In this document: one piece after another, positions 1 through 8,894 of the stretch
How positions within the stretch are numbered: the stretch's first letter is position 1
Layout: each line of letters starts with the position of its first letter
From: Bacteroidales bacterium
GTDB taxonomy: Bacteria; Bacteroidota; Bacteroidia; Bacteroidales; B18-G4
Assembly: GCA_023132505.1 (NCBI GenBank)
Contig: JAGLYE010000037.1
Coordinates: 1-10,453, forward strand
DNA length: 10,453 bases
Reading direction: 5' to 3'
Notes under the pieces: generated by a model
Seen by the model: only the letters and a program-made list of their open reading frames with translations
What the model was told of the DNA's origin: nothing
Databases searched by the model: none
Made by a program: the position numbers and the translations under genes

Positions 1-785
1 GCCTGCAGCAGCCAGTTCCTTTCCAGACGGTTTAAATATACACCGGCTATTTTTGCCTTCTCATCGTTTTTATTGGTTTCTTTTTCTACTATAGAGGCCA
101 TGATTACCACCTCAGGACGACTCATATCCAGGGCCGTAGCTTTTCCATCCCTGCTGCCATCCCAAAACAAGCGGTACTCCCTGTGCATGCGATCCATAAA
201 CTGCTCTGCACTTGTGTTCCAGTAAAACTCGTAAGTGTTTGGAATAAAGAGTGCAAGGGCTGTTTCTGTTCCCAATCCCAACGAGGCCTGGTAAACAGAA
301 TCGTTCATTAGTTTTATCAAAGCTGAAGAGTCGGCTTCAATCTGCTTTCCAACATTTTTTGCAAGTTGTTGTTTTGTCCTGATATTGTTGAAGATCACCT
401 GTACCGGTGTTTGTTTGCCCAGCCTGAGCATATTGATCAGCTCATCATTGCTCATCCCGTCTTTGATAAGATAATGCCCGGGTTTGATCAGCTCAGGATA
501 TTTTTTACGTTTAGCAAGCCATTCAAAAGTGCTGCGGTTCTCAATGACACCCTTACTGTAAAGGCTTTGTTTTACTTCTTCAAAAGTAGCATCACCGGGG
601 ATGTAGAGCGATACGGCTTTCCCCTCCGGGCTCCAAACGTTATCTGAATAGATCACCTGGTATAAAAAGTATCCTGCAACCAGGGACGCAATGATAATCA
701 GGAAAAGGAACCAGAGAAGAAACCTCATCCATCTCGGACGCTTTCTTTTCCTGCGTGATCCATATTTTGAGTGATAGTATTCCAT
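1..785 (-). CDS. mltG: Endolytic murein transglycosylase MltG (YceG-like), 3' end cut by window edge
   Basis: MltG is an inner-membrane lytic transglycosylase that cuts nascent glycan strands and so helps set where peptidoglycan synthesis ends. The reading frame is open from the ATG at 785 to the left edge, giving 261 complete codons. Residues 1-20 are strongly basic (RRKRKRPR) and face the cytoplasm; residues 21-43 form one membrane anchor. Residues about 55-125 fit the LysM-like part of YceG proteins. The catalytic signature SIVEKET lies at 231-237, with E234 as the likely catalytic glutamate, followed by GVYLNRL (248-254). Roughly the last 80-90 residues of a typical family member lie outside the window. 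The start is only 7 nt after the acetyltransferase stop, so the gene is probably read from the dapF transcript. The family assignment is firm; only the C-terminus is unseen. Confidence 0.95.
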   Translation of the reverse strand, partial: MEYYHSKYGSRRKRKRPRWMRFLLWFLFLIIIASLVAGYFLYQVIYSDNVWSPEGKAVSLYIPGDATFEEVKQSLYSKGVIENRSTFEWLAKRKKYPELIKPGHYLIKDGMSNDELINMLRLGKQTPVQVIFNNIRTKQQLAKNVGKQIEADSSALIKLMNDSVYQASLGLGTETALALFIPNTYEFYWNTSAEQFMDRMHREYRLFWDGSRDGKATALDMSRPEVVIMASIVEKETNKNDEKAKIAGVYLNRLERNWLLQ

Positions 786-792
786 TTGATTT

Positions 793-1320
793 TCAGGAAT
801 TATTATTGATCAATTGAAGCAGGTATTCATCGGCCCAGGCATTTTCATGCCTCAGCCATTCCCTTTTTACTCCAATAACGGAAAATTGTTTCTTTTTGAA
901 CAGTTCCAGGCTGGCAGTATTGCCGGCAATGACATTGGAATAGAGCTGATGCAGTTTCAAGCGGTTGAAGGCATAGTCGATTATCAGGTCTAATGCTTCT
1001 GAGGCATATCCGTTCCCCCTTTCCTTTTTAACTATCATGACTCCGATGCCTGCCCGCTGGTTGACCGGGTCGAAGTCGAACAGGTCGATGCAGCCAATGG
1101 TCCTGACAGGATCTTCCTTATGAATGTCGATCATGAGCCGGAGTTGTTTTGTAGTGAAGATATCGTCAACGGTATTCATCACATATTGCTCGAGCGCAAA
1201 GCGCGAAAAAGGTGTGAGGGTATTGCTGAGATGCCAGATAGTGGTATCGTTTTCCCACTGATAAAGGACATCAATATCATTGGGTTCCAAAGCTCTGAGT
1301 TGTATGTTTTTTGATCGCAT
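793..1320 (-). CDS. GNAT-family N-acetyltransferase (RimJ/RimL-like)
   Basis: This is a 175-residue single-domain GNAT acetyltransferase that should use acetyl-CoA; its acceptor is unknown. The N-terminus (IQLRALEPNDIDVLYQWEND, 6-25) has the usual opening of RimJ/RimL-type proteins. Motif A with the acetyl-CoA pyrophosphate loop is R101-G-N-G-Y-A106, in the context ERGNGYASEAL. Motif B follows around N134-K144 (NTASLELFKKK), with the conserved asparagine, serine and leucine spacing. The gene sits between dapF and mltG with gaps of 5 and 7 nt, so I infer co-transcription with cell-wall genes. That placement hints at an envelope-related or protein N-terminal substrate but does not prove one. 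The ATG at 1320 is the natural start because it abuts the dapF stop and gives the full N-terminal strand. Confidence 0.9.
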   Translation of the reverse strand: MRSKNIQLRALEPNDIDVLYQWENDTTIWHLSNTLTPFSRFALEQYVMNTVDDIFTTKQLRLMIDIHKEDPVRTIGCIDLFDFDPVNQRAGIGVMIVKKERGNGYASEALDLIIDYAFNRLKLHQLYSNVIAGNTASLELFKKKQFSVIGVKREWLRHENAWADEYLLQLINNNS

Positions 1321-1325
1321 GATTC

Positions 1326-2111
1326 TTAAATATCTATATTTCCTGAAAATACATATGCCACCGGTCCCTGCAGGTACACATGCTCGAAGTGATTGCCATT
1401 TTTGTTGAATGATACCTCCAGCATTCCTCCGCGGGCTTTCACCTTCACGGGACCATCCAGTCCATTTTTAATTGCCCATCCAATGGCGGCAGCTGTCACG
1501 CCAGTCCCGCAGGACAAGGTTTCCGCTTCCACCCCCCTTTCATAGGTTCGGATATGCAAAAAGTCATCCGAGCCTTCTATGAAATCCACGTTTGTTCCGC
1601 CGGGACTGAACATTGGGGAATTCCTGAGCTTCCTGCCTTCATAGTTAATATCTATATTGTCAATATCTTCACGTATTTGAATAAAGTGTGGGGAACCCGT
1701 ATCAAGGAAGATGCCTTCTTCATTCCAGCTTGAAGCTTTAACATCTGCCATTTGCAAACTTACTTCATACAAATTGCCGGTCTGTGACAGTATGTTTGCC
1801 CTGTGCATTCCGTCAACTGCCTCAAAAGTGGCTTCCTTCCTGATCACGCCAAGCCTTTGGGCAAATGCAGTGATACATCTCCCTCCATTTCCGCACATGC
1901 TTGATTCATGCCCGTCGGCGTTGAAATATCGCATCGAAAAATCATTTTTTGCAGAAGTGCCCAGCATAATCAGTCCATCCGCACCTATCCCGAACCGCCT
2001 TTCGCACAATTGTGCGATAATGTCAGGACTCTGGGGAATGGTCTGGCCCCTGATGTCGATCATGATGAAATCATTGCCGGTCCCGTGATATTTTTCAAAT
2101 TCGATCCGCAT
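1326..2111 (-). CDS. dapF: Diaminopimelate epimerase DapF
   Basis: DapF interconverts LL- and meso-diaminopimelate in the cytoplasm, giving the cross-linking residue of peptidoglycan and the precursor of lysine. The 261-residue protein has the expected length and two-lobed layout. It opens with FEKYHGTGNDFIMID (5-19). The first catalytic cysteine is C73 in CGNGGRC (73-79) and the second is C201 in ETLSCGTG (197-204). The substrate-contacting stretches FNADGHESSMC (63-73) and GSPHF (139-143) are intact, and the C-terminus has the family ending LQGPVAYVFSG (247-257). The cofactor-independent two-cysteine pair is complete, so the enzyme should be active. It is the first gene of the leftward cluster, and a candidate promoter lies just upstream at 2138-2145. 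Confidence 0.97.
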   Translation of the reverse strand: MRIEFEKYHGTGNDFIMIDIRGQTIPQSPDIIAQLCERRFGIGADGLIMLGTSAKNDFSMRYFNADGHESSMCGNGGRCITAFAQRLGVIRKEATFEAVDGMHRANILSQTGNLYEVSLQMADVKASSWNEEGIFLDTGSPHFIQIREDIDNIDINYEGRKLRNSPMFSPGGTNVDFIEGSDDFLHIRTYERGVEAETLSCGTGVTAAAIGWAIKNGLDGPVKVKARGGMLEVSFNKNGNHFEHVYLQGPVAYVFSGNIDI

Positions 2112-2137
2112 GATGCTTGATGCTTATAATTACATAA

Positions 2138-2145
2138 CAAATATA
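2138..2145 (-). promoter_or_regulatory. Candidate -7 element for the dapF cluster
   Basis: On the minus strand the sequence reads TATATTTG, an exact match to the Bacteroidota -7 consensus TAnnTTTG. It lies 26 nt upstream of the dapF ATG, leaving a short leader. The nearest upstream TTG on that strand (plus-strand CAA at 2171-2173) is 25 nt away, longer than the usual spacing, so the -33 box is weak or absent. Confidence 0.5.
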
Positions 2146-2302
2146 TGAATAAAAGCTTATTTTCCTGCATCAACATCTGAAACACGATTAACAAAATTTA
2201 ACAGACTGCCCACAGACGATAATGGAAAGGTTTTTCGTTGAGAAAATACAGGCTTTTAAAATTTAATCTGAAGATGATATCAATTATGATAAAAATAATG
2301 CC

Positions 2303-2506
2303 ATGAAGAAGTTTTTAGCCTTTTTGATCATATTTGTCATGGGGGGAGTGGTGTTCTACGCTATCAGCTTATTGACTGCGGTGAATGGACATGCGGTAAA
2401 TTCAAAGTCAGCACTGGAATCTGCACTCTCAGAGAATGATGAGCTTGTTAAAATTTCAGGGATTTATCCTGATGGCATGCTGTTGACTTTCGAATTCGGA
2501 TTATAA
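2303..2506 (+). CDS. Possible small membrane-anchored protein, unknown function
   Basis: This is an open frame of 67 residues that I do not recognise. It starts MKKFLAFLIIFVMGGVVFYAISLLTAV: two lysines followed by about 20 hydrophobic residues, the pattern of a signal anchor or an uncleaved signal peptide. I see no lipobox cysteine. The remaining 40 residues (about 28-67) would face the periplasm and are mixed polar, ending in the hydrophobic stretch MLLTFEFGL. The gene stands alone between dapF (divergent) and rpoD, with no clear TAnnTTTG promoter and no strong terminator. Support comes from the charged-then-hydrophobic N-terminus and from the lack of any competing frame in this gap. A chance frame of this length remains possible. 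Confidence 0.5.
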   Translation: MKKFLAFLIIFVMGGVVFYAISLLTAVNGHAVNSKSALESALSENDELVKISGIYPDGMLLTFEFGL

Positions 2507-2584
2507 TTTAGACTATTTTTAAATTATTAACAATTTTTTTGCAAAATACTCCGTTAAAGATTTTTATAAAAGGCTTTAATTTTG

Positions 2585-2592
2585 TACCTTTG
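2585..2592 (+). promoter_or_regulatory. Candidate -7 element for rpoD
   Basis: TACCTTTG matches the Bacteroidota -7 consensus TAnnTTTG. It lies 63 nt before the rpoD ATG, giving an estimated leader of about 55 nt. No TTG is seen at the expected distance upstream; the stretch there is T-rich (2561-2565). Confidence 0.6.
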
Positions 2593-2655
2593 CATGTTTC
2601 CCATCGAGATGATTAAATATATTGTCGGGGATATCAGATATTGAGGCAGAAGAAT

Positions 2656-3522
2656 ATGAGACAATTAAAAATCACAAAATCTATAACCAACCGCGAAACA
2701 GCTTCTCTGGATAAGTACTTGCAGGATATAGGAAAAGAAGAGCTGATAACAGCAGATGAAGAAGTTGAACTCGCCAAAAAGATCAAGGCCGGAGACCAGC
2801 TGGCACTGGAAAAAATGACAAAGGCCAATCTGCGCTTTGTGGTTTCTGTTGCCAAGCAATACCAAAACCAGGGGCTCAGCTTGCCGGATCTTATCAATGA
2901 AGGAAATCTGGGGCTTATCAAAGCAGCAAAACGCTTTGATGAAACAAGGGGATTTAAATTCATCTCCTATGCAGTATGGTGGATCCGTCAATCTATCCTC
3001 CAGGCACTTGCTGAACAGTCGAGGCTTGTCAGGCTTCCGCTGAACCAGGTAGGATCCCTCAATAAGATCAAGAAAGCAACCTCACGGCTCGAACAAATAT
3101 TTGAAAGGGCACCCTCGGTTGATGAGATCGCTGAATTGATGGAGTTGCCGGAATATAAGGTGGATAAAGCCATGAAGATCACCACGCGCTATGTTTCGGT
3201 CGATGCCCCCCTTAGCCAGGAAGAAGACACCAAGTTCCTGGATGTGTTCATCAGTGATGATGTTCCTAAGACGGATAGTGACCTGATGCGTGAATCACTG
3301 AACCATGAAATCCAACGTTCGCTGGCAACCCTTACCGATAAAGAAAGGGATGTGATCAATCTTTATTATGGTATCGGCATGGCCCACGGGCTTACACTTG
3401 AAGAGATCGGTGCCAAATTTGACCTCACGAGGGAGCGGGTACGGCAAATCAAGGAGAAAGCCATCAGGCGCCTTAAACATACTTCAAGAAGTAAACTCCT
3501 GAAAGCATATCTTGGCGAATAA
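2656..3522 (+). CDS. rpoD: Primary RNA polymerase sigma factor RpoD (short Bacteroidota type)
   Basis: This is the housekeeping sigma factor, which directs RNA polymerase to most promoters. The protein has 288 residues and lacks region 1.1 and the long non-conserved region of E. coli sigma-70, as is normal for this phylum. Region 1.2 is at about 17-45. Region 2 carries the first sigma-70 signature [14 protein letters not shown] (78-91), then [15 protein letters not shown] (100-114), which covers the -10 recognition and melting surface. Region 3 spans about 130-205. Region 4 holds the helix-turn-helix signature from [24 protein letters not shown] (246-269). I chose the ATG at 2656 because [14 protein letters not shown] is the characteristic family N-terminus; the upstream in-frame TTG at 2641 would add five atypical residues. 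The gene appears monocistronic, with its own promoter and a strong terminator at 3540-3580. Confidence 0.97.
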   Translation: MRQLKITKSITNRETASLDKYLQDIGKEELITADEEVELAKKIKAGDQLALEKMTKANLRFVVSVAKQYQNQGLSLPDLINEGNLGLIKAAKRFDETRGFKFISYAVWWIRQSILQALAEQSRLVRLPLNQVGSLNKIKKATSRLEQIFERAPSVDEIAELMELPEYKVDKAMKITTRYVSVDAPLSQEEDTKFLDVFISDDVPKTDSDLMRESLNHEIQRSLATLTDKERDVINLYYGIGMAHGLTLEEIGAKFDLTRERVRQIKEKAIRRLKHTSRSKLLKAYLGE

Positions 3523-3539
3523 GAAAAAAATGTCGATAT

Positions 3540-3580
3540 AAAAGGGATGGCAAAAATTATTTTGTTATCCTTTTTTTTTT
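3540..3580 (+). terminator. Intrinsic terminator after rpoD
   Basis: A 16-bp stem pairs 3540-3555 with 3560-3575 around the 4-nt loop ATTA. Thirteen pairs are Watson-Crick and three are G-U. The T-run at 3571-3580 forms the base of the stem and the tail. It begins 18 nt after the rpoD stop. Confidence 0.85.
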
Positions 3581-3589
3581 ATACTTTTG
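3561..3589 (+). promoter_or_regulatory. Candidate promoter of the GAPDH gene, overlapping the rpoD terminator
   Basis: TACTTTTG at 3582-3589 matches TAnnTTTG, and TTTG at 3561-3564 lies 17 nt upstream as a plausible -33 box. The spacer consists largely of the terminator's T-run, so the same bases appear to serve both signals. The predicted leader before the ATG at 3663 is about 65 nt. Confidence 0.6.
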
Positions 3590-3602
3590 AGTTCCAAAGA
3601 AG

Positions 3603-3629
3603 TCAGGTATTAAAGAGTGCTTAACCTGA
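3603..3629 (+). promoter_or_regulatory. Hairpin in the leader of the GAPDH gene
   Basis: TCAGGT (3603-3608) pairs perfectly with ACCTGA (3624-3629). After a 2-nt bulge, TAA (3611-3613) pairs with TTA (3621-3623), leaving a 7-nt loop. It falls within the predicted 5' leader, about 33 nt before the start codon. There is no T-run after it, so it is not a terminator. A role in mRNA stability or control is only inferred. Confidence 0.35.
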
Positions 3630-3662
3630 TAATTTCATGAACCTTCAGTAAACATCTTGATT

Positions 3663-5111
3663 ATGGGATTAAACCGTTTTGAATCATCGTTGAAAAGCTG
3701 GATCAATGATGAAAAAGTTGCTTTGGAATTTGTTAGCCTTTTGGGGATGCTTTTTCTCGACAAAAACGTGGAGCTGGTCCTTCTCAGGAATCAGCTGATC
3801 GACAGAAGTGCCAGTGTTGTGCTTTATAAGCACTCATATGCTACTAATGTGGTTGGCCGTACACTGGATATCCGTGATTCACTATTGCTTGCCAAGGCAA
3901 TCGGTGAGGTGGATATTACAGATGCAAGGTTGGATATCGGTAAACTCAATAAAGAGTGGATCGAAGAGAAAAACAAATACCCCGATGCAAAAGCGTTTAT
4001 CGAGGATAAACTGAAAGAGGGTATTGGCAAAGGACCGGCTTACCATGAGCCCAGAGATGTAATCCTTTTTGGTTTTGGCAGGATCGGAAGGTTGCTGCTC
4101 AGGGAACTTATCATCCAGGGGAATGGTAGCCAGCTCAGGGTACGTGCTGTTGTGACACGTAAGGTAAACGATGAAGATATTGCCAAACGTGCATCACTGA
4201 TCAGGCATGATTCCATTCACGGCCCTTTCAGGGGCAATGTAATCGAGGATTTTGAGAATAAATGTATCGATGTAAATGGTAATATTGTTAAAATGATAGA
4301 AGGCAGCAATCCCGAAGATATCGACTATGAAGCCGAGGGGATAAAAAACGCCTTACTTATTGATAATACCGGCATTTTTAAGGACAGGGAAGGATTAAGC
4401 AGGCACCTGAAGTCGAAGGGGGTGAGCCAGGTGATCCTTACCGCCCCTGCCAAGGGTGATATCCCGAATATTGTATATGGCATTAATAACCAAGGTCTTG
4501 ATTTGGTGAACGAGAAGATCTTTTCAGCAGCATCCTGTACCACCAATGCCATTGTACCTACTCTGTATGTGCTGGAAAACAAGTTTGGTATTGAGAAGGG
4601 ACATATCGAATCAATACATGCCTTTACTAATGATCAGAACCTGACCGATAACTATCATAAGAAGCCTCGGCGCGGACGTTCTGCACCTATGAATATGGTG
4701 ATTACTTCCACAGGGGCAGGATCGGCGGCCGCCAAGGCTATCCCGTCACTCAAAGGAAAACTTACTGCCAATGCAGTCAGGGTACCAACTCCAAATGTTT
4801 CCCTTGCCTTGTTGTCGCTGACTGTAAAGAATAAAACAACAAAAGAGGAAGTCGATTCGGTTATGAAGAATGCCGCACTTTCTGGCAAACTGGTGGAGCA
4901 AATCCGCTATTCTTCTTCAAACGAATCGGTTTCTACCGACTTTATCGGCGATCCTGTTGCCGGGATCTATGATGCTCCATCTACCCAGGTGTCAGCTGAT
5001 GGGAAAAACCTTGTGATATATCTTTGGTATGATAATGAGTTTGGCTATACTATTCAGGTGATCAGGCTTGCCAAACATGTAGCAGGCGTGAAAAGGTTCA
5101 GGTACTATTAA
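3663..5111 (+). CDS. Glyceraldehyde-3-phosphate dehydrogenase, long form with N-terminal extension
   Basis: This enzyme interconverts glyceraldehyde 3-phosphate and 1,3-bisphosphoglycerate in glycolysis or gluconeogenesis. Residues about 131-482 are a complete GAPDH. The Rossmann loop is GFGRIGR (137-143); the catalytic cysteine is C292 in SCTTN (291-295); the base is H319 in HAFTNDQ; the phosphate-site arginine is R373 in VRVPTPNVS; the end is YDNEFGY (456-462). The first 130 residues are an extra, mostly helical and charged domain absent from standard GAPDHs of about 335 residues. Where NAD enzymes carry a conserved aspartate after the second beta strand, this protein has AVVTRK (163-167), with R166. 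That suggests use of NADP or of both coenzymes. I recall long GAPDHs of about this length in other Bacteroidota, but the role of the extension is unknown to me. The ATG at 3663 (MGLNRFESSL) is preferred over the TTG at 3657. The gene has its own promoter and terminator. Confidence 0.95.
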   Translation: MGLNRFESSLKSWINDEKVALEFVSLLGMLFLDKNVELVLLRNQLIDRSASVVLYKHSYATNVVGRTLDIRDSLLLAKAIGEVDITDARLDIGKLNKEWIEEKNKYPDAKAFIEDKLKEGIGKGPAYHEPRDVILFGFGRIGRLLLRELIIQGNGSQLRVRAVVTRKVNDEDIAKRASLIRHDSIHGPFRGNVIEDFENKCIDVNGNIVKMIEGSNPEDIDYEAEGIKNALLIDNTGIFKDREGLSRHLKSKGVSQVILTAPAKGDIPNIVYGINNQGLDLVNEKIFSAASCTTNAIVPTLYVLENKFGIEKGHIESIHAFTNDQNLTDNYHKKPRRGRSAPMNMVITSTGAGSAAAKAIPSLKGKLTANAVRVPTPNVSLALLSLTVKNKTTKEEVDSVMKNAALSGKLVEQIRYSSSNESVSTDFIGDPVAGIYDAPSTQVSADGKNLVIYLWYDNEFGYTIQVIRLAKHVAGVKRFRYY

Positions 5112-5130
5112 ACCAAATAAAATTGCATGT

Positions 5131-5163
5131 AACAGGGCAATTCGGAATGGGTTGCCCTGTTTT
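5131..5163 (+). terminator. Intrinsic terminator after the GAPDH gene
   Basis: A perfect 10-bp stem pairs AACAGGGCAA (5131-5140) with TTGCCCTGTT (5152-5161) around an 11-nt loop. It is followed by a short T-run and AT-rich DNA. It starts 19 nt after the stop codon. Confidence 0.8.
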
Positions 5164-5173
5164 AATTAAATAA

Positions 5174-6814
<1,641 letters not shown>

Positions 6815-6836
6815 GAAAATTAAGCATAAACACGTA

Positions 6837-6861
6837 CCGGCAAATAAAGTATATTTGCCGG
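6837..6861. promoter_or_regulatory. Perfect inverted repeat over a candidate yidC promoter
   Basis: CCGGCAAATA (6837-6846) and TATTTGCCGG (6852-6861) form a perfect 10-bp inverted repeat around a 5-nt centre. On the plus strand its right half contains TATATTTG (6850-6857), an exact TAnnTTTG -7 element 24 nt before the yidC ATG. No -33 TTG is seen at the usual distance. No T-run follows on either strand, so an intrinsic terminator is unlikely. It could be an operator that blocks the promoter, or an RNA hairpin at the end of the pyrG transcript. Confidence 0.55.
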
Positions 6862-6881
6862 GCATAATAAAAAATTGCTAC

Positions 6882-8870
6882 ATGAACAGGAATACGATTA
6901 TAGGGCTGGTATTGATCCTGGGATTATTCATCCTCTGGGGTCAATTCATGCCAAAGGAGGAGATAGAGACAGCGACAACGACAGAGGAGCAGACTGATGA
7001 TAAAACAAAGCAGGCAAAGGAGTCTCCTGAACCAAATGTAAAAAATAATAAGCCAGATGAGCAGGTACTAATCACCGGTTTTGAACAAAGCACTCCTCAG
7101 GATAGTAAATCTGAATACCAACAATTGCGTAAGCAATTTGGTGTGTTTGTTCATTCAAGTCAAGGGGATGAAGAGTTTATTACAGTTGAGAACGAGGTGA
7201 TGAAGATGCGTTTTACAACCAAAGGTGGACGTGTTTACTCAGTGGAGCTTAAAGACTATAGAACTTATGATACTTCTCAGCCGGTAATCCTTTTTGATTC
7301 TGATTCTACCAGGTTCGGATATATCTTTAATTCGATATATCCAGTGCTTCTTGATACAATATGGACTCATCAGGAAGTCCAAATAAACACCAATGATTTT
7401 TATTTCCAGTCTATATTACCTGAAGCATATTCAGGATCAAATTCTATCATAGTCAGCAAGGATGATTCCTTAACGTTTAAGTTCAGGCTATATCCGGATG
7501 CCTCAAACAATAAAATTAATAGCGATAAATATTTAGAGTTTGTTTATACGGTTTATGGAAATCAATATATGATTGATTATTCATTAAATCTTAAAGATCT
7601 TAAGGGTGCAGTTTCCCCATTGATTGGTGATGTTTTTAAACTTGATTGGAAAGCTCATCTCAGACAGCAGGAAAGGACCCAGGATCGTTTGAATGGGACA
7701 ACAATACAGTATAGAGAAGATTATGAATCCAAAAGTGAATATGATTACCTTTCTGAAAATAGTGATGATAGCTTAACAATCATCAATGGACGGTTGCGAT
7801 GGGTGTCTATGAAGCAAAGGTTTTTTGCGACGACATTGATTTCCCGCAATAGCTTCTTGAAAAAACCAACTTTAATTCAATATTTTGAGAAGGCACCAAG
7901 TGATACCAACTATCTTCAAACAATGAAGGTTGATTTGGAAATTCCAATCAATAATGTTGACAACAGCTCTTCTCAGTTCAGTTTTTATTTCGGCCCGCTA
8001 AAATATAAAACCCTCCGGTCTTATGACTTAGGATTGGAAAGGCAAATACCACTTGGCTGGTCATTCCCGTATATATTATCATGGATTAACAGGTTTGCCG
8101 TTATTCCGGTATTTGACTGGCTCGGTGGCTACGGTTGGAATTACGGTATTGTGATCCTGTTGCTTACCATCATGCTCAAGATCGTTCTGTTTCCGATTGC
8201 TTACAAGACTTATCGCTCAACCGCCAAAATGAGGGTGTTGAAGCCGGAAATTGATGAGATCTCGAAGAAGTTCCCGAAGAAAGAAGATTCCATGAAGAAG
8301 CAGCAGGCGACCATGGCCCTGTATAAGAAGGCCGGGGTGAACCCCATGGCGGGATGTGTGCCTATGCTCTTGCAATTCCCGATCCTGATCGCCTTGTTCA
8401 GGTTCTTTCCTTCATCCATAGAGTTGCGGCAGCAATCATTCCTATGGGCACATGACCTTTCGAGCTATGACTCGATAGCTAGGCTGCCATTCGAAATCCC
8501 GTTTTATGGTGACCATGTGAGTTTGTTTACCCTGCTGATGACTGTATCTACAATCATTTACACCTGGATGAATAACCAGATGATGAGTAGCAGCCAGCAA
8601 ATGCCCGGCATGAAAACCATGATGTACCTGATGCCAATTATGTTCCTGGGGATATTCAATAACTATGCTTCCGGATTAAGTTATTATTATTTCCTGGCTA
8701 ACATTATTACATTCGGACAGATGTTCGTCATCCGCCGCACCATTAATGAGGATAAGATCTATAAAAAACTTCAGGAACATAAAAAGAAGCCTAAAAAGCA
8801 ATCAGGTTTCCAGAAGCGGCTGGACGAAGCGGCAAAGAAGCGGAATAAACCGCACGGGAAGAAGAAGTAA
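6882..8870 (+). CDS. yidC: Membrane protein insertase YidC (Oxa1 family)
   Basis: YidC inserts and folds inner-membrane proteins, alone or with SecYEG. The protein has 662 residues. TM1 is at about 4-21. A charged linker rich in Glu, Thr and Lys (24-62) leads to the large periplasmic domain (about 65-385). The conserved core has TM2 (about 417-441), the cytoplasmic hairpin with STAKMRVLKPEI (446-457) and YKKAGVNPMAGCVPMLLQFP (481-500), then TM3-TM6 to about 617. K433 stands where E. coli has the groove arginine R366, a charge-preserving change. The tail (628-662) is very lysine-rich and should contact the ribosome. I start at the ATG at 6882 (MNRNTIIGLVLILGLF); the open frame extends back to 6774, but that would overlap pyrG and hide TM1. 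The periplasmic-domain DNA is about 33% GC (counted at 7261-7560) against about 48% in the core (8281-8580). Confidence 0.97.
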   Translation: MNRNTIIGLVLILGLFILWGQFMPKEEIETATTTEEQTDDKTKQAKESPEPNVKNNKPDEQVLITGFEQSTPQDSKSEYQQLRKQFGVFVHSSQGDEEFITVENEVMKMRFTTKGGRVYSVELKDYRTYDTSQPVILFDSDSTRFGYIFNSIYPVLLDTIWTHQEVQINTNDFYFQSILPEAYSGSNSIIVSKDDSLTFKFRLYPDASNNKINSDKYLEFVYTVYGNQYMIDYSLNLKDLKGAVSPLIGDVFKLDWKAHLRQQERTQDRLNGTTIQYREDYESKSEYDYLSENSDDSLTIINGRLRWVSMKQRFFATTLISRNSFLKKPTLIQYFEKAPSDTNYLQTMKVDLEIPINNVDNSSSQFSFYFGPLKYKTLRSYDLGLERQIPLGWSFPYILSWINRFAVIPVFDWLGGYGWNYGIVILLLTIMLKIVLFPIAYKTYRSTAKMRVLKPEIDEISKKFPKKEDSMKKQQATMALYKKAGVNPMAGCVPMLLQFPILIALFRFFPSSIELRQQSFLWAHDLSSYDSIARLPFEIPFYGDHVSLFTLLMTVSTIIYTWMNNQMMSSSQQMPGMKTMMYLMPIMFLGIFNNYASGLSYYYFLANIITFGQMFVIRRTINEDKIYKKLQEHKKKPKKQSGFQKRLDEAAKKRNKPHGKKK

Positions 8871-8894
8871 AGACCATATACATAATATGCAGTT

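Noticed and set aside
366..647. Rightward open frame of 93 residues opposite mltG
   Set aside because: It lies wholly antisense to the well-supported mltG frame and shows no family features. The same applies to the frames antisense to dapF, rpoD, the GAPDH gene, pyrG, yidC and the transporter.
2507..2584. Terminator for the small frame ending at 2506
   Set aside because: The DNA is AT-rich with T-runs, but I find no stem of useful length before them.
2609..2644. Possible 11-residue upstream reading frame ([11 protein letters not shown]) in the rpoD leader
   Set aside because: It is too short to support from one sequence, has no ribosome-binding signal, and could easily occur by chance.
2641..2655. 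TTG start giving rpoD five extra N-terminal residues
   Set aside because: The ATG at 2656 yields the characteristic [14 protein letters not shown] start of Bacteroidota RpoD, and the extra residues do not fit the family.
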